Position numbers and translations under genes: made by a program. A stretch of DNA of 64,000 nucleotides from Gordonia amarae NBRC 15530. GTDB lineage: Bacteria; Actinomycetota; Actinomycetes; Mycobacteriales; Mycobacteriaceae. Position 1 is the first letter of the stretch; each line of letters starts with the position of its first letter. The stretch lies in contig NZ_BAED01000069.1 of assembly GCF_000241345.1 (NCBI RefSeq), positions 62,001 through 126,000 of the forward strand, written 5' to 3'. A model generated the notes under the pieces. It was not told where the DNA came from. It searched no databases and saw only the letters and a program-made list of their open reading frames with translations. Below are positions 57,201 to 64,000 of this stretch, piece after piece.

Positions 57201-57771
57201 CCCCGCCGATATCACCCGTTGCCAGCAGCGCGCTGATGTGGACATCGGCGGCCGCCGTGCGGGTTTCGGAGAGGGCCGCGGACTCGGCGATCAGCCAGTC
57301 GGCGTCGCCGAGTTCGTCACCGGCGAGTTCACCGCGCCACAGCGACAGCGCCCCCGCGGAATCGGTGAGCGCCCGCGTCCAGCGGCCCTCGTCACGGGCG
57401 GAGCGGGCGGCTGCGGCCAGCCGGATGAATTCGGCGACGTCGACCCTGTCGTCGCCGATCACGAGCCGGTAGCCGGTGCCGACGCGTTCGATGGGGGACG
57501 GTCCGGTACCGCCGCTGCGCAGGGCCCGCCGCAGATTTGAGATGTATGCCTGCAAGCTGGTGGTGGCCGCCGTCGGCGCGTCGGCCGGCCACACGGTGTC
57601 GATCAATCGGTCGACGGACACCACCGCGCCGCGCGCGAGGATCAGCACGGCCAGCACCGCCCGCTGCTTCGGCGAGCCGAGGTCGACGAGCGCGCCGTCC
57701 CGCCGTACCTCCAGCGTGCCGAGTACCGCATACTCGCGGACCCCGGAAACCGCGCTCGCACTTGCTATCAC
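54208..57771 (-). CDS. Giant SARP/BTAD-domain regulator with AAA ATPase
   Basis: 1187 residues. An OmpR/SARP winged helix (about 12-100; LGSPKQRAVLAVLILARG, TSLQAYISNLRRAL), a BTAD domain (about 110-250; LHERTVWLQMVALYRSGR), an ATPase with Walker A GPPGIGKTAL (about 327) and Walker B VFVVDDLQWAD (about 424), and a long helical repeat C-terminus. This is the architecture of AfsR/SARP-LAL type activators. It is divergent from a FAD oxidoreductase it probably controls. GTG 57771 lies 6 bases after TACACT. Inserted between the Rv3026c- and Rv3025c-like genes. Confidence 0.9.
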   Translation of the reverse strand: MIASASAVSGVREYAVLGTLEVRRDGALVDLGSPKQRAVLAVLILARGAVVSVDRLIDTVWPADAPTAATTSLQAYISNLRRALRSGGTGPSPIERVGTGYRLVIGDDRVDVAEFIRLAAAARSARDEGRWTRALTDSAGALSLWRGELAGDELGDADWLIAESAALSETRTAAADVHISALLATGDIGGALSEIAALRVRDPLHERTVWLQMVALYRSGRITEALEAYTDHVRTLDTELGLDPGTELTALQGAILRHDPAIAAWPRPPHWTGSAEVEAPASATVPDGTGSVTATDTDAGFVGRTDEIRRLGAVVGSGSLDPRWILLTGPPGIGKTALAGETVRLAVAAHGPDTRVVWVRCPDTEGIPAWWPLRQACRALGADPAQVLSVPTGSDADTARFAVYDRVHTMLEHAATATPLVFVVDDLQWADPMSLGLLTYLMSVLRGRRIIVIATARDGEGGPEVHRFRAAANRSGATVIGVPRLSRDEVAELVCAVSREEMAPAAVDLLARRTDGNPLFVTEFARLAHDTRRAEQIPEAVRSILDRRLTSLDPAVLEVIGYAAAIGEDIDVPLLVAVTGRDPDDIADCLDEAVDEHILVARHDRTDVPLPAVGTRFAHALLREGALGIIRPLRRARIHLRIAEVLDQIGGSDSRAVRAAHLVDALAVADPREVVAACRAAAADATAAWDSEKAAYWLGVALRIYESAPRISQDVTERDDLLMGLLTAQTRAGQVQQALAIVETRLDEAIAADAPDTLGRLAGILLRAGGSWPWVGPNVDNERLCAALESALDTVAGDGPDTARVLGALAVGNCYHHDASVPAGLLDRADEVAAGLDDDSVLVDVLMARLITYSGVARHAASSIGLAEQIRRVRAAGSPDSNRLGYAATDVDDVIVDTVLTMSTMILGDVAATEHLVRRGIVGSERYRLPILRAQLRWMEASLAVWHGDFDVAMEHFRTAVKVHQMTELYVAGSDTVAMIGLATERHLLDAVIEANNVAPKGMSTLDWARSMADEFSDEQMTVLLAAGVAMIARAEGDHDLAERMITIWLADDRPMVWTSLCQAVLLAHVVADLELTGYARHFIDYLAPYSTGIGALGQIGQVGTVGLALAKLHYLVGDDAEGDTALRDATEVAVRGAGRPSLLRCRLLAATRTPPSAARTREIDDIERRAKELALTDIVESVTRLR

Positions 57772-57783
57772 GTGGACAGTGTA
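57772..57783 (-). promoter_or_regulatory. -10 element, leaderless SARP-type gene
   Basis: On the reverse strand TACACT (57783-57778) is followed by 6 bases and the GTG at 57771. Confidence 0.5.
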
Positions 57784-57939
57784 AGTGCCGTCGGCGACGG
57801 GCGAGGCCCGGAGTGGGCGGGGCGGCGATACGTGCCCCGGCAGGTACCGCCGAAGCCGAAATCAGGTAGTGCGCTACTCGCGCCCCGGGCGGGTGAGGCG
57901 CCGGACACTTGGGTACGGACAGGCGCGGTGGCCGCGCCC

Positions 57940-57968
57940 TCCAAGCCCACTCCAAGAGACCTGCAAGC
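57940..57968 (+). promoter_or_regulatory. Three SARP-type heptamers with 11-bp period
   Basis: tccaagc (57940-57946), tccaaga (57951-57957) and tgcaagc (57962-57968) start exactly 11 bases apart, so they lie on one helix face. SARP proteins bind direct heptamer repeats with this period (TCGAG-like) next to the promoters they activate. The array is 54 bases upstream of the oxidoreductase start. A good -10 hexamer after it was not found. Confidence 0.6.
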
Positions 57969-58021
57969 CCCATCTCCGACGCTGTCGTCGGCAATCGAAC
58001 AGATCCACGAAGGAGATTCAC

Positions 58022-59404
58022 GTGACCATCAGCGAGACAACGCCCGTCACCCTCGAATCGGTTCCGCCCGCGCTGCGTGCGATGGTGCGCGGCGCGGTCC
58101 ACGGACTCGGCGACGCCGGTTACGCCACCCCGGGTTTCAACCTCGCCGTCACCCGCACACCGTGTGCGGTGGTCGATGTCGCCGACACCGACGACGTCGC
58201 GGCCGTGATCCGGTATGCGGGTGACGCCGGCCTGAAGGTCGCGGTGTTCGCCACCGGACACGGCGGCGTCGAGGTCGGCCCCGACACCATCCTGATCCGG
58301 ACCGCGGCCCTGGACACCTGCGAGATCGACCCGGCCGGCCGGACCGCTCGCATCGGTGCCGGTGTGCGTGTGCAGACCGTGCTCGACGCCGCGGCGCCCC
58401 ACGGGCTGGCCATGGTGTGTGGCTCGTCGACGACCGTCGGCGTCGTCGGATTCCTCACGGGCGCCGGCATCGGTCCGCTCGTGCGGACGCTCGGCTCGTC
58501 GGCGGCCTACGTGCGGTCGGTGCGGGTGGTCACCGGCGACGGCGCCGTCAAGGAGGCCTCTGCGCAGGTCAATCCCGAACTGTTCTGGGGACTGCGCGGC
58601 GGCAAGGCCACGCTCGGCATCATCACCGAGGTGGTGGTCGACCTGCTGCCGATCAGCGACATCTACGGCGGTGCGTTGTATTTCGACGGAACCGATGCCG
58701 CCGCGTTGCTACGCGCCTGGCGCGACTGGGCCTCGGACCTGCCGCGGGAGGCCGGCACCTCGGCGGCGCTGCTGCAGTTGCCCGAGATGCCGGGCGTGCC
58801 GCCGATACTGGCGGGCAAGCTCACCCTCGCTGTCCGGTTCGCGACCACCGCCGACCCCGACACCGGGGCGCAGCTGCTGGCACCGATGCGGGCGGCGGCC
58901 ACCCCGCTGCTCGACGCTGTCGCCCCGCTACCGTATGCCGCGATAGGTGCGATCCACGCCGATCCGCCGGTCCCGATGCCCGCGCACGAGGGCACCACGC
59001 TGCTGCGTGATCTGGCCGACGGCACCATCGACGCGATCGTGGCCGCGACAGGGCCGGGCTCGGGATCACCGCTGATCGTCGTCGAGCTGCGGCAGCTCGG
59101 CGGTGCCTTCGCCGACGAACCTGCCGTGCGCAGCGCGCTGTGTCACCGCGACGCCGCATTCAATCTGCACTCGGTGGGTGTTCTCGCCCCGCCGATCGCC
59201 GAGCTGGTGGTATCGACGAACAGCGCGCTGATCGCCGCGGTCGAGCCGTGGAGCACCGGCACGAGCCTGCCCAATTTCAGCGCCTCCGCCGACCCGGCCG
59301 TGATCCGGGCCTGTTACGACGACGACACCTACGCCTGGCTGGCCGCGCTCGCCGCCCAGCTCGACCCGCGCGGGGTCCTCGACACGGGGCAGGTCGTGCG
59401 GTGA
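58022..59404 (+). CDS. FAD-binding oxidoreductase (BBE/VAO type)
   Basis: 460 residues: FAD-linked oxidase domain ([52 protein letters not shown]) and a berberine-bridge-like C-terminal region ending with [20 protein letters not shown]. Such enzymes often carry covalently bound FAD and oxidise alcohols, sugars or secondary metabolites. In place of the common SGGHS flavinylation motif this protein reads TGHGG, so linkage may differ. GTG 58022 follows aaggag. Confidence 0.87.
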   Translation: MTISETTPVTLESVPPALRAMVRGAVHGLGDAGYATPGFNLAVTRTPCAVVDVADTDDVAAVIRYAGDAGLKVAVFATGHGGVEVGPDTILIRTAALDTCEIDPAGRTARIGAGVRVQTVLDAAAPHGLAMVCGSSTTVGVVGFLTGAGIGPLVRTLGSSAAYVRSVRVVTGDGAVKEASAQVNPELFWGLRGGKATLGIITEVVVDLLPISDIYGGALYFDGTDAAALLRAWRDWASDLPREAGTSAALLQLPEMPGVPPILAGKLTLAVRFATTADPDTGAQLLAPMRAAATPLLDAVAPLPYAAIGAIHADPPVPMPAHEGTTLLRDLADGTIDAIVAATGPGSGSPLIVVELRQLGGAFADEPAVRSALCHRDAAFNLHSVGVLAPPIAELVVSTNSALIAAVEPWSTGTSLPNFSASADPAVIRACYDDDTYAWLAALAAQLDPRGVLDTGQVVR

Positions 59405-59488
59405 GCAGGGGTGCGTGCGGGCGCCGGCCCCGGACGGCGTCGGCGCGGGCCGGCTCGCGCGGGAATTTGCCGCGGCTGCCCGCACGTT

Positions 59489-59504
59489 TATCCTTGGCAG
59501 CGAT
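59489..59504 (+). promoter_or_regulatory. -10 element of iscS
   Basis: TATCCT (59489-59494) is 10 bases before ATG 59505, with TTGCCG (59467-59472) 16 bases upstream of it. Predicts a leader of only a few bases. Confidence 0.45.
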
Positions 59505-60710
59505 ATGTCCACACCGGTCCGGCCCCCCGTCTACCTCGATCACGCCGCATCAACCGTGATGCTTCCCGAAGCCGTCGAGGCGATGACCGCCGTCTACGCC
59601 CACCCCGGCAACGCGTCGTCGCTGCACGGTTCGGGCCGCAGGGCGCGGCGGCGGCTGGAGGAATCGCGCGAATCGATCGCCGCGGCGCTCGGCGCCCGGC
59701 CGTCGGAGGTCATCTTCACCGGCGGCGGCACCGAGTCCGACAATCTCGCGGTCAAGGGCATCTACCGGGCCCGCCGGGCCGAGAATCCCGACCGCACCCG
59801 GATCATCGTGTCGGCGGTCGAACACCACGCGATCCTCGATCCGGCGCAGTGGCTCGCCGACAACGAGGACGCCGAGCTCGTGGTCCTCCCGGTCGACAGC
59901 ACCGGCGTTGTCGCACCTGACGACCTGCGTGCCGAACTGGACGCCCACGCCGGCGCCACCGCACTCATCTCCGTCATGTGGGCCAACAACGAGGTGGGCG
60001 CCATCGAGCCGGTCGCCGAGATCGCGGCGCTCGGCGCCGAGTTCGGTGTGCCGGTGCATTCGGACGCGATCCAGGCCGTCGGGCACATCCCGGTCGACTT
60101 CGCCGCGTCGGGGCTGTCGGCGCTGAGCCTGGCCGCGCACAAGTTCGGCGGCCCGCAGGGCGTCGGTGCGCTGCTGTTGCGCCGTGACGTCGCCTGCGTG
60201 CCGCTCCTGCACGGTGGCGGGCACGAACGCGACATCCGGTCGGGCACGCAGGACGTGGCCGGTGCCGTGGGGATGGCCACCGCGCTGCGCATCAGCACCG
60301 AGTCGATGGATACGACGACCGCACGCATCACCCGGCTGCGTGACCGGCTCCTCGACGTCCTGCTCGACGTTCCGGGAGCATCCGTCAACGGGCCGGTCGG
60401 CGCCGGTCGCCTGCCCGGCAACGCCCATGTCACCTTCGGCGACTGCGAGGGCGATTCGCTGTTGATGCTGCTCGACGCCAACGGCATCGAGTGCTCCACC
60501 GGTTCGGCGTGCACCGCCGGGGTGGCCCGCGCCAGCCACGTGCTGCTGGCGATGGGTTTCGACGTGCCGCACGCCCGTGGGTCGCTGCGGTTCTCCCTCG
60601 GCGCCACCAGCACCGACGCCGACGTCGACGCGGTGGCCGAGGTGATCGGCGACGTGGTGGATCGGGCACGCACCGCCGGGCTGGTTTCTGTTCGTGGAGG
60701 TATCCGGTGA
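59505..60710 (+). CDS. iscS: Cysteine desulfurase (IscS/NifS type)
   Basis: 401-residue PLP enzyme that takes sulfur from cysteine. Motifs: [41 protein letters not shown], the PLP lysine in [10 protein letters not shown] (about residue 213) and the catalytic cysteine loop [10 protein letters not shown]-like [10 protein letters not shown]. It is coupled to mnmA by a 4-base GTGA overlap, so it probably feeds tRNA 2-thiolation. Syntenic with Rv3025c. Confidence 0.95.
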   Translation: MSTPVRPPVYLDHAASTVMLPEAVEAMTAVYAHPGNASSLHGSGRRARRRLEESRESIAAALGARPSEVIFTGGGTESDNLAVKGIYRARRAENPDRTRIIVSAVEHHAILDPAQWLADNEDAELVVLPVDSTGVVAPDDLRAELDAHAGATALISVMWANNEVGAIEPVAEIAALGAEFGVPVHSDAIQAVGHIPVDFAASGLSALSLAAHKFGGPQGVGALLLRRDVACVPLLHGGGHERDIRSGTQDVAGAVGMATALRISTESMDTTTARITRLRDRLLDVLLDVPGASVNGPVGAGRLPGNAHVTFGDCEGDSLLMLLDANGIECSTGSACTAGVARASHVLLAMGFDVPHARGSLRFSLGATSTDADVDAVAEVIGDVVDRARTAGLVSVRGGIR

Positions 60711-61813
60711 GAGTTCTTGCGGCGATGAGCGGCGGCGTCGATTCGGCGGTGGCCGCGGCCCGCGCGGTCGAGGCCGGTCACGACGTGGTCGGCGTGCACC
60801 TGGCGCTGTCGACGGCACCCGGTGCGCTGCGCACCGGTTCGCGTGGATGCTGCTCCCGGGAGGACGCCGACGACGCCCGGCGCGCCGCCGACGTGCTCGG
60901 CATCCCGTTCTACGTGTGGGATTTCGCCGACCGCTTCAAGGAAGACGTGATCGACGAGTTCGTCGACGCCTACGCCGAGGGGCAGACCCCCAACCCGTGC
61001 CTGACCTGCAACGAGAAGATCAAGTTCGCGGCCCTGGCCGACAAGGCGATCGCGCTCGGCTTCGACGCCCTGGCCACCGGCCACTACGCCCGCCTGGAGA
61101 ACGGTGAACTGCGCCGCGCCGTCGACGACGACAAGGACCAGTCCTACGTGCTCGCGGTGCTCGACCACGCCCAGCTGAGCCGGGCGATGTTCCCGTGCGG
61201 CGACACCCCCAAGCCGCAGATCCGCGAGGAGGCCGCCCGGCGCGGCCTGTCGGTGGCCGACAAGCCCGACTCGCACGACATCTGCTTCATCCCCACCGGC
61301 GACACCCGCGCCTTCCTCGGCGCCCGTATCGGGATCCGGCCCGGCGCCGTCGTCGACGCCGACTCGGGGGAGCGGCTCGCCGAACACGAAGGCGTGCACG
61401 GCTTCACGATCGGCCAGCGCAAGGGCCTGGGTATCGAGGCCCCCGCACCCGACGGCAAGCCCCGCTACGTCACCGGCATCGACCCCGAGTCGGGCACCGT
61501 CACCGTCGGCTCGGCCGAACACCTGCAGGTGTGGTCCATCGAAGCCGGGCGTGCGGTGTGGACGTCGGGTCAGGTGCCCGACGGACCTGTCGACTGCGTG
61601 GTGCAGGTACGTGCGCACGGCGGTCTCGCACCCGCGCGCGCCACCCCGGTGGTCCGCGACGGCGAGGCTCGCATCGACATCGAACTCTCCGAACCGCTCA
61701 CCGGCGTGGCGCGCGGCCAGGCCGCTGTGCTGTACCTGCCGGACGAGTCCGCCGGCGACCTGGTGATCGGGTCCGGCCGGATCATCCGCACCTCCTCCCT
61801 GGCCCGGGTGTGA
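60707..61813 (+). CDS. mnmA: tRNA 2-thiouridylase MnmA
   Basis: 368 residues. Thiolates U34 of tRNA for Lys, Glu and Gln using sulfur relayed from IscS. PP-loop [13 protein letters not shown] (residues 5-17), catalytic cysteines in [11 protein letters not shown] and HDICFIP, and a C-terminal beta domain ([14 protein letters not shown]). GTG 60707 follows gtggaggt. Also called trmU (Rv3024c position). Confidence 0.96.
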   Translation: MRVLAAMSGGVDSAVAAARAVEAGHDVVGVHLALSTAPGALRTGSRGCCSREDADDARRAADVLGIPFYVWDFADRFKEDVIDEFVDAYAEGQTPNPCLTCNEKIKFAALADKAIALGFDALATGHYARLENGELRRAVDDDKDQSYVLAVLDHAQLSRAMFPCGDTPKPQIREEAARRGLSVADKPDSHDICFIPTGDTRAFLGARIGIRPGAVVDADSGERLAEHEGVHGFTIGQRKGLGIEAPAPDGKPRYVTGIDPESGTVTVGSAEHLQVWSIEAGRAVWTSGQVPDGPVDCVVQVRAHGGLAPARATPVVRDGEARIDIELSEPLTGVARGQAAVLYLPDESAGDLVIGSGRIIRTSSLARV

Positions 61814-61843
61814 CGGGCAACGGTGTGACTGCTTCGCCGGTGC

Positions 61844-61938
61844 AGGTGCGAGGAGCGCAAGCGACGAGCCTCGAAACCTCGCGAGCGGACAATGCCGTCC
61901 CACCGGGTGTCGAGGCTCGCAGGCTCGCACCTCAACCA
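61844..61938. repeat. Dispersed palindromic-type repeat, copy B (complete)
   Basis: A two-step inverted repeat: aggtgcgag (61844-61852) pairs with ctcgcacct (61924-61932), and gagcctcga (61866-61874) with tcgaggctc (61910-61918), outside a loop of about 35 bases. Its left half is identical over 26 bases to 35148-35173. It fills the gap between mnmA and the methionine-synthase-like gene and looks like a REP/MITE-like genomic repeat. Confidence 0.8.
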
Positions 61939-61958
61939 TCGAATGGGGTTGGCGCCGA

Positions 61959-62993
61959 ATGTCTGTAACAATCCCAACCGCGGTGGGCACCGGTATCGGG
62001 TCGATGCCCGGAACCGATCCCCGCGAGGCCGCGTCGATCATCAACGGCGAACTGGACTTCGCCCATCTCGCCGAACTGCCCGCCCGGGGGGTCGGCGCGG
62101 ACATGATCGGCCGGATGGCGGCGATCCTCGTCGACATGCCGATGGACGCGGGCACGTGGGGTTACCGCCTGTCGGGCCGCCGGTCGAACGTCTCCCGCCG
62201 GGCCGCGGACTTCTTGTCCGCCGATCTCGACGCGGTCGAAGAGCTGTGGGATGCGGCGGGATTCATCAGAACGGGACGACCGTTCAAGATCCAGGTGTGC
62301 GGTCCGTTCACCTTCGCCGCCTCCGCGGAACTGCCCAACGGTCACAGGATCCTTCGTGACCGCGGGGCCTGGTCGGATGTGATCGCCTCGGCGACCGAGG
62401 GCATCCGTGTCCTGGTCGCCGAGACCGAACGCCGGCTGGGCACGAACACCGTTGTGCAGCTCGATGAACCGTCGATCGGCGCGGTTCTCGACGGCACCGT
62501 GAAGCCGCTGACCCGGTTCGACACCATCCCCGCGATCCCGGTGATCGAGGTGGCCGACGCTCTCACGCAGCTGGTCGAGGCGATCGAACGGCCGGTGATC
62601 CTGCACAATTGCGGTGCGCCGCGCTGGGATCTGACGGCACGACTGCCCGGTGTCGCTGTCTCATGCGACATCACATCGTGGACGGGGGAGTCGGCGGCCG
62701 ACCTGGACGGGGTGGGAGCCCTGATCGATCGTGGCGATGTGTGGGTCGCCGGTGCCGTGCCCTCGACGCCGCCCCGGGCGGCGTCCGATACGGGGTCGCC
62801 GGCCGAGCGGGTCGCGTCCGCGCTGGCCCGTCTCGTCGACAGGATCGGCCTGAATCGTTCGGTGCTTCGGGAGAATGTCGTCGTGACACCGGCGTGCGGG
62901 CTGGCCGGGGCGGGCTCCGTCTGGTCGTCGAAGGCGCTGGCCGTGACCGCGAAGGCCGGTGAGCTGTTGTCCGCCGACCCCGATGCGCTGTAG
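61959..62993 (+). CDS. Cobalamin-independent methionine synthase-like protein (Rv3015c-like)
   Basis: 344 residues similar to the C-terminal MetE barrel: GIGSMPGTDPREAASIINGE, VCGPFTFAASAELPNG, QLDEPSIGAVLDG (catalytic barrel), VILHNCGAPRWD and VVTPACGLAGAG (zinc-ligand-like Cys). It lacks the N-terminal MetE half, so it is a MetE-core homologue whose methyl donor and acceptor are uncertain. ATG 61959 has only a weak ggggtt site. Confidence 0.82.
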   Translation: MSVTIPTAVGTGIGSMPGTDPREAASIINGELDFAHLAELPARGVGADMIGRMAAILVDMPMDAGTWGYRLSGRRSNVSRRAADFLSADLDAVEELWDAAGFIRTGRPFKIQVCGPFTFAASAELPNGHRILRDRGAWSDVIASATEGIRVLVAETERRLGTNTVVQLDEPSIGAVLDGTVKPLTRFDTIPAIPVIEVADALTQLVEAIERPVILHNCGAPRWDLTARLPGVAVSCDITSWTGESAADLDGVGALIDRGDVWVAGAVPSTPPRAASDTGSPAERVASALARLVDRIGLNRSVLRENVVVTPACGLAGAGSVWSSKALAVTAKAGELLSADPDAL

Positions 62994-63194
62994 CCCTCAG
63001 CGCCGACGAGCGCCACTCTGCATATTCTTTGCTTCGATGAACTGGGTTCTGGCTCAGCGGGTTTCCAGTCTGTGAACACTGCCACGTGCCGCTACCGCAA
63101 CGCGGGCGCTGTCGGTAAAGTCTGCGGAAATCACACATCACACCGGGTGGCAAGTCCCAGAACGGGCGGCCGCGCACTACCAGGGGGCTCAGGG
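62994..63194 (+). promoter_or_regulatory. Intergenic region before the unknown 121-residue gene
   Basis: 200 bases. TAAAGT at 63116-63121 is a possible -10 hexamer, giving a leader of about 65 bases ending in the G-rich gggggctcaggg ribosome site. No hairpin or repeat was recognised. Confidence 0.35.
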
Positions 63195-63560
63195 ATGGAA
63201 GGCGGAACGCACACTCGCAATCCGCATCACGCTCACCGCACCGACGCGGCCGACGCGAAGGGTAACGCGATGCTCGGCGAAATGTTCCGGGCCCTCGTCG
63301 AGGAGGCGGCGCGGCAGTGGCTTCCCCGTCGAGGCACGCGCGACGACCAGGCGGACACCGGGCCCCGCCCCGAATGGTCGCCTTACCGGACAACCTCCTA
63401 CGAGGTGCCCAAACTCGAGCCCCTGCGCAATCCCGCCGACGTTTCGCGGCGCCCCGAACTGCGGCCCCTCGACGGCAATCGCCTGCGCGACCCGGCCGAC
63501 ACCACCGACCTCCCGGCGAGCCGGAAACTCCCGCGCGAAAGGCGTCTTCCGCCGCTCTGA
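63195..63560 (+). CDS. Hypothetical basic protein upstream of an ECF sigma gene
   Basis: 121 residues, unrecognised. The start is His/Arg rich, then a short helix (AMLGEMFRALVEEAARQW), then a Pro/Arg-rich tail with two loose repeats, LRNPADVSRRPELRP and LRDPADTTDLPASRK. No membrane segment or catalytic motif. ATG 63195 follows a G-rich site; upstream in-frame codons lack one. An open frame on the opposite strand also crosses this region, so the gene call is moderate. A link to the sigma factor 33 bases downstream is only positional. Confidence 0.5.
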   Translation: MEGGTHTRNPHHAHRTDAADAKGNAMLGEMFRALVEEAARQWLPRRGTRDDQADTGPRPEWSPYRTTSYEVPKLEPLRNPADVSRRPELRPLDGNRLRDPADTTDLPASRKLPRERRLPPL

Positions 63561-63593
63561 CATCGCCTCACATGCGGCACTACACTCGGGGTC
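63557..63593 (+). promoter_or_regulatory. Promoter of the ECF sigma gene, leaderless
   Basis: CTGACA (63557-63562), an 18-base spacer, TACACT (63581-63586) and 7 bases to ATG 63594. The best-formed -35/-10 pair in the window; the -35 overlaps the stop of the preceding gene. Confidence 0.65.
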
Positions 63594-64000
63594 ATGACGA
63601 TCGAGGCAGACCTCGAGGCGTTGCGTGGACCGCTCAACGCGTACTGCTACCGGATGCTGGCCGGCTCGTCTGAATGCGAAGATGCCGTGCAGGAGACGAT
63701 GATCCGCGCTCTGCGCGAGCTGGATACCTTCGATTCGCGGCGCGCCCGGCTGACCACCTGGGTGCATCGGATCGCACACAATGTGTGCATCGACATGCTG
63801 CGCGCGGCACAACGTCGGGCATCCCCGATGGATGTCGCCGGCCTGGGCGAACCGGGTGTCTTCGGCGCTGCGGCGCCGGCGGGCAGCTACGTCGATCCTG
63901 TTCCGGGGAGTTTCGTCGTGTACTCGTCGGATCCCGCACGCCGGGCAGTGGAACGGGAAACGGTCCGCTTGGCGTTCGTGGCCGCACTGCAGCACCTCAC
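63594..64000 (+). CDS. ECF-family RNA polymerase sigma factor (SigG-like), cut by window end
   Basis: The first 135 codons are present. Region 2: LRGPLNAYCYRMLAGSSECE, DAVQETMIRALRELDTF and RLTTWVHRIAHNVCIDMLRA, then a linker rich in Gly/Ala/Pro and the beginning of region 4 (ETVRLAFVAALQHL). The LNAYCYRML opening resembles the SigG/ECF56-type group that carries a SnoaL-like C-terminal domain; that part is outside the window. No anti-sigma gene is visible upstream. Confidence 0.85.
   Translation, partial: MTIEADLEALRGPLNAYCYRMLAGSSECEDAVQETMIRALRELDTFDSRRARLTTWVHRIAHNVCIDMLRAAQRRASPMDVAGLGEPGVFGAAAPAGSYVDPVPGSFVVYSSDPARRAVERETVRLAFVAALQHL

Noticed and set aside
59762-62155. 797-codon reverse-strand frame opposite iscS and mnmA
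   Set aside because: Crosses two well-recognised genes and a palindromic repeat; no motif or start signal.
63189-63995. 268-codon reverse-strand frame at the right end
   Set aside because: The forward strand encodes a clear ECF sigma region 2 with its own promoter; the reverse frame has no recognisable domain.

Overview
The window is high-GC actinobacterial DNA with the gene content and order of the Mycobacteriales, most likely Gordonia or a close relative; the genus is an inference. The signs are coenzyme F420 synthesis genes (fbiA, fbiB), a WhiB2 regulator, an aerobic class Ib ribonucleotide reductase operon, type VII secretion genes (eccB, eccE), a set resembling the methylglucose lipopolysaccharide (MGLP) genes of mycobacteria, and frequent GTG starts. 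Gene comparisons below are from memory of the M. tuberculosis map and from reading the translated proteins; no search was run. No rRNA, tRNA, CRISPR array, insertion sequence or prophage was seen.

Region 1 (1-7.9 kb) follows M. tuberculosis Rv3262 to Rv3255c: a tightly coupled leftward fbiA-fbiB-NUDIX operon, then whiB2, a metallopeptidase-fold gene, a DUF3499 gene, a TobH-like SIS gene and manA. The phosphomannomutase gene expected beside the DUF3499 gene is absent. Region 2 (7.8-12.6 kb) is a junction holding a divergent eccE/eccB pair without other ESX genes, plus an HpxO-like urate hydroxylase.

Region 3 (12.7-63 kb) is broadly colinear with Rv3055 to Rv3015c: TetR regulator, FMN reductase, nrdH-nrdI-nrdE-nrdF, then an accessory stretch (F420-type nitroreductase, lone ParD antitoxin, NfeD plus flotillin, SWIM plus SNF2 helicase, PPOX protein), then fecB, ctaD, serB, a PTH2-type peptidyl-tRNA hydrolase, a luciferase-like oxidoreductase, an ABC ATPase, two tandem NUDIX genes, a LigD-type polymerase domain, echA and two methyltransferases. 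A GntR/acyl-CoA dehydrogenase/MaoC/CoA-transferase cassette (39.4-43.6 kb) interrupts the MGLP-like region. It resumes with a beta-propeller lipoprotein, a hexapeptide acyltransferase, an AIM24 protein, a GT4 glucosyltransferase, a GH57 enzyme and a methyltransferase. etfB-etfA, a GNAT/PlsC acyltransferase pair, a giant SARP-type ATPase regulator divergent from a FAD oxidoreductase, iscS-mnmA and a methionine-synthase-like gene follow. The right end holds a small unknown gene and a truncated ECF sigma factor.

Two themes stand out. First, many genes begin 6-8 bases after a TANNNT hexamer, the arrangement expected of leaderless mRNAs; this fixes several start codons and suggests an unusual ATC start for the SNF2 helicase. 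Second, several intergenic regions hold well-formed regulatory symmetry: a pair of NrdR-like boxes 32 bp apart, 11-bp-periodic heptamers beside the SARP-type regulator, palindromes in the etfBA promoter, a distant inverted repeat before the acyl-CoA cassette and a long inverted repeat behind the fbiA promoter.
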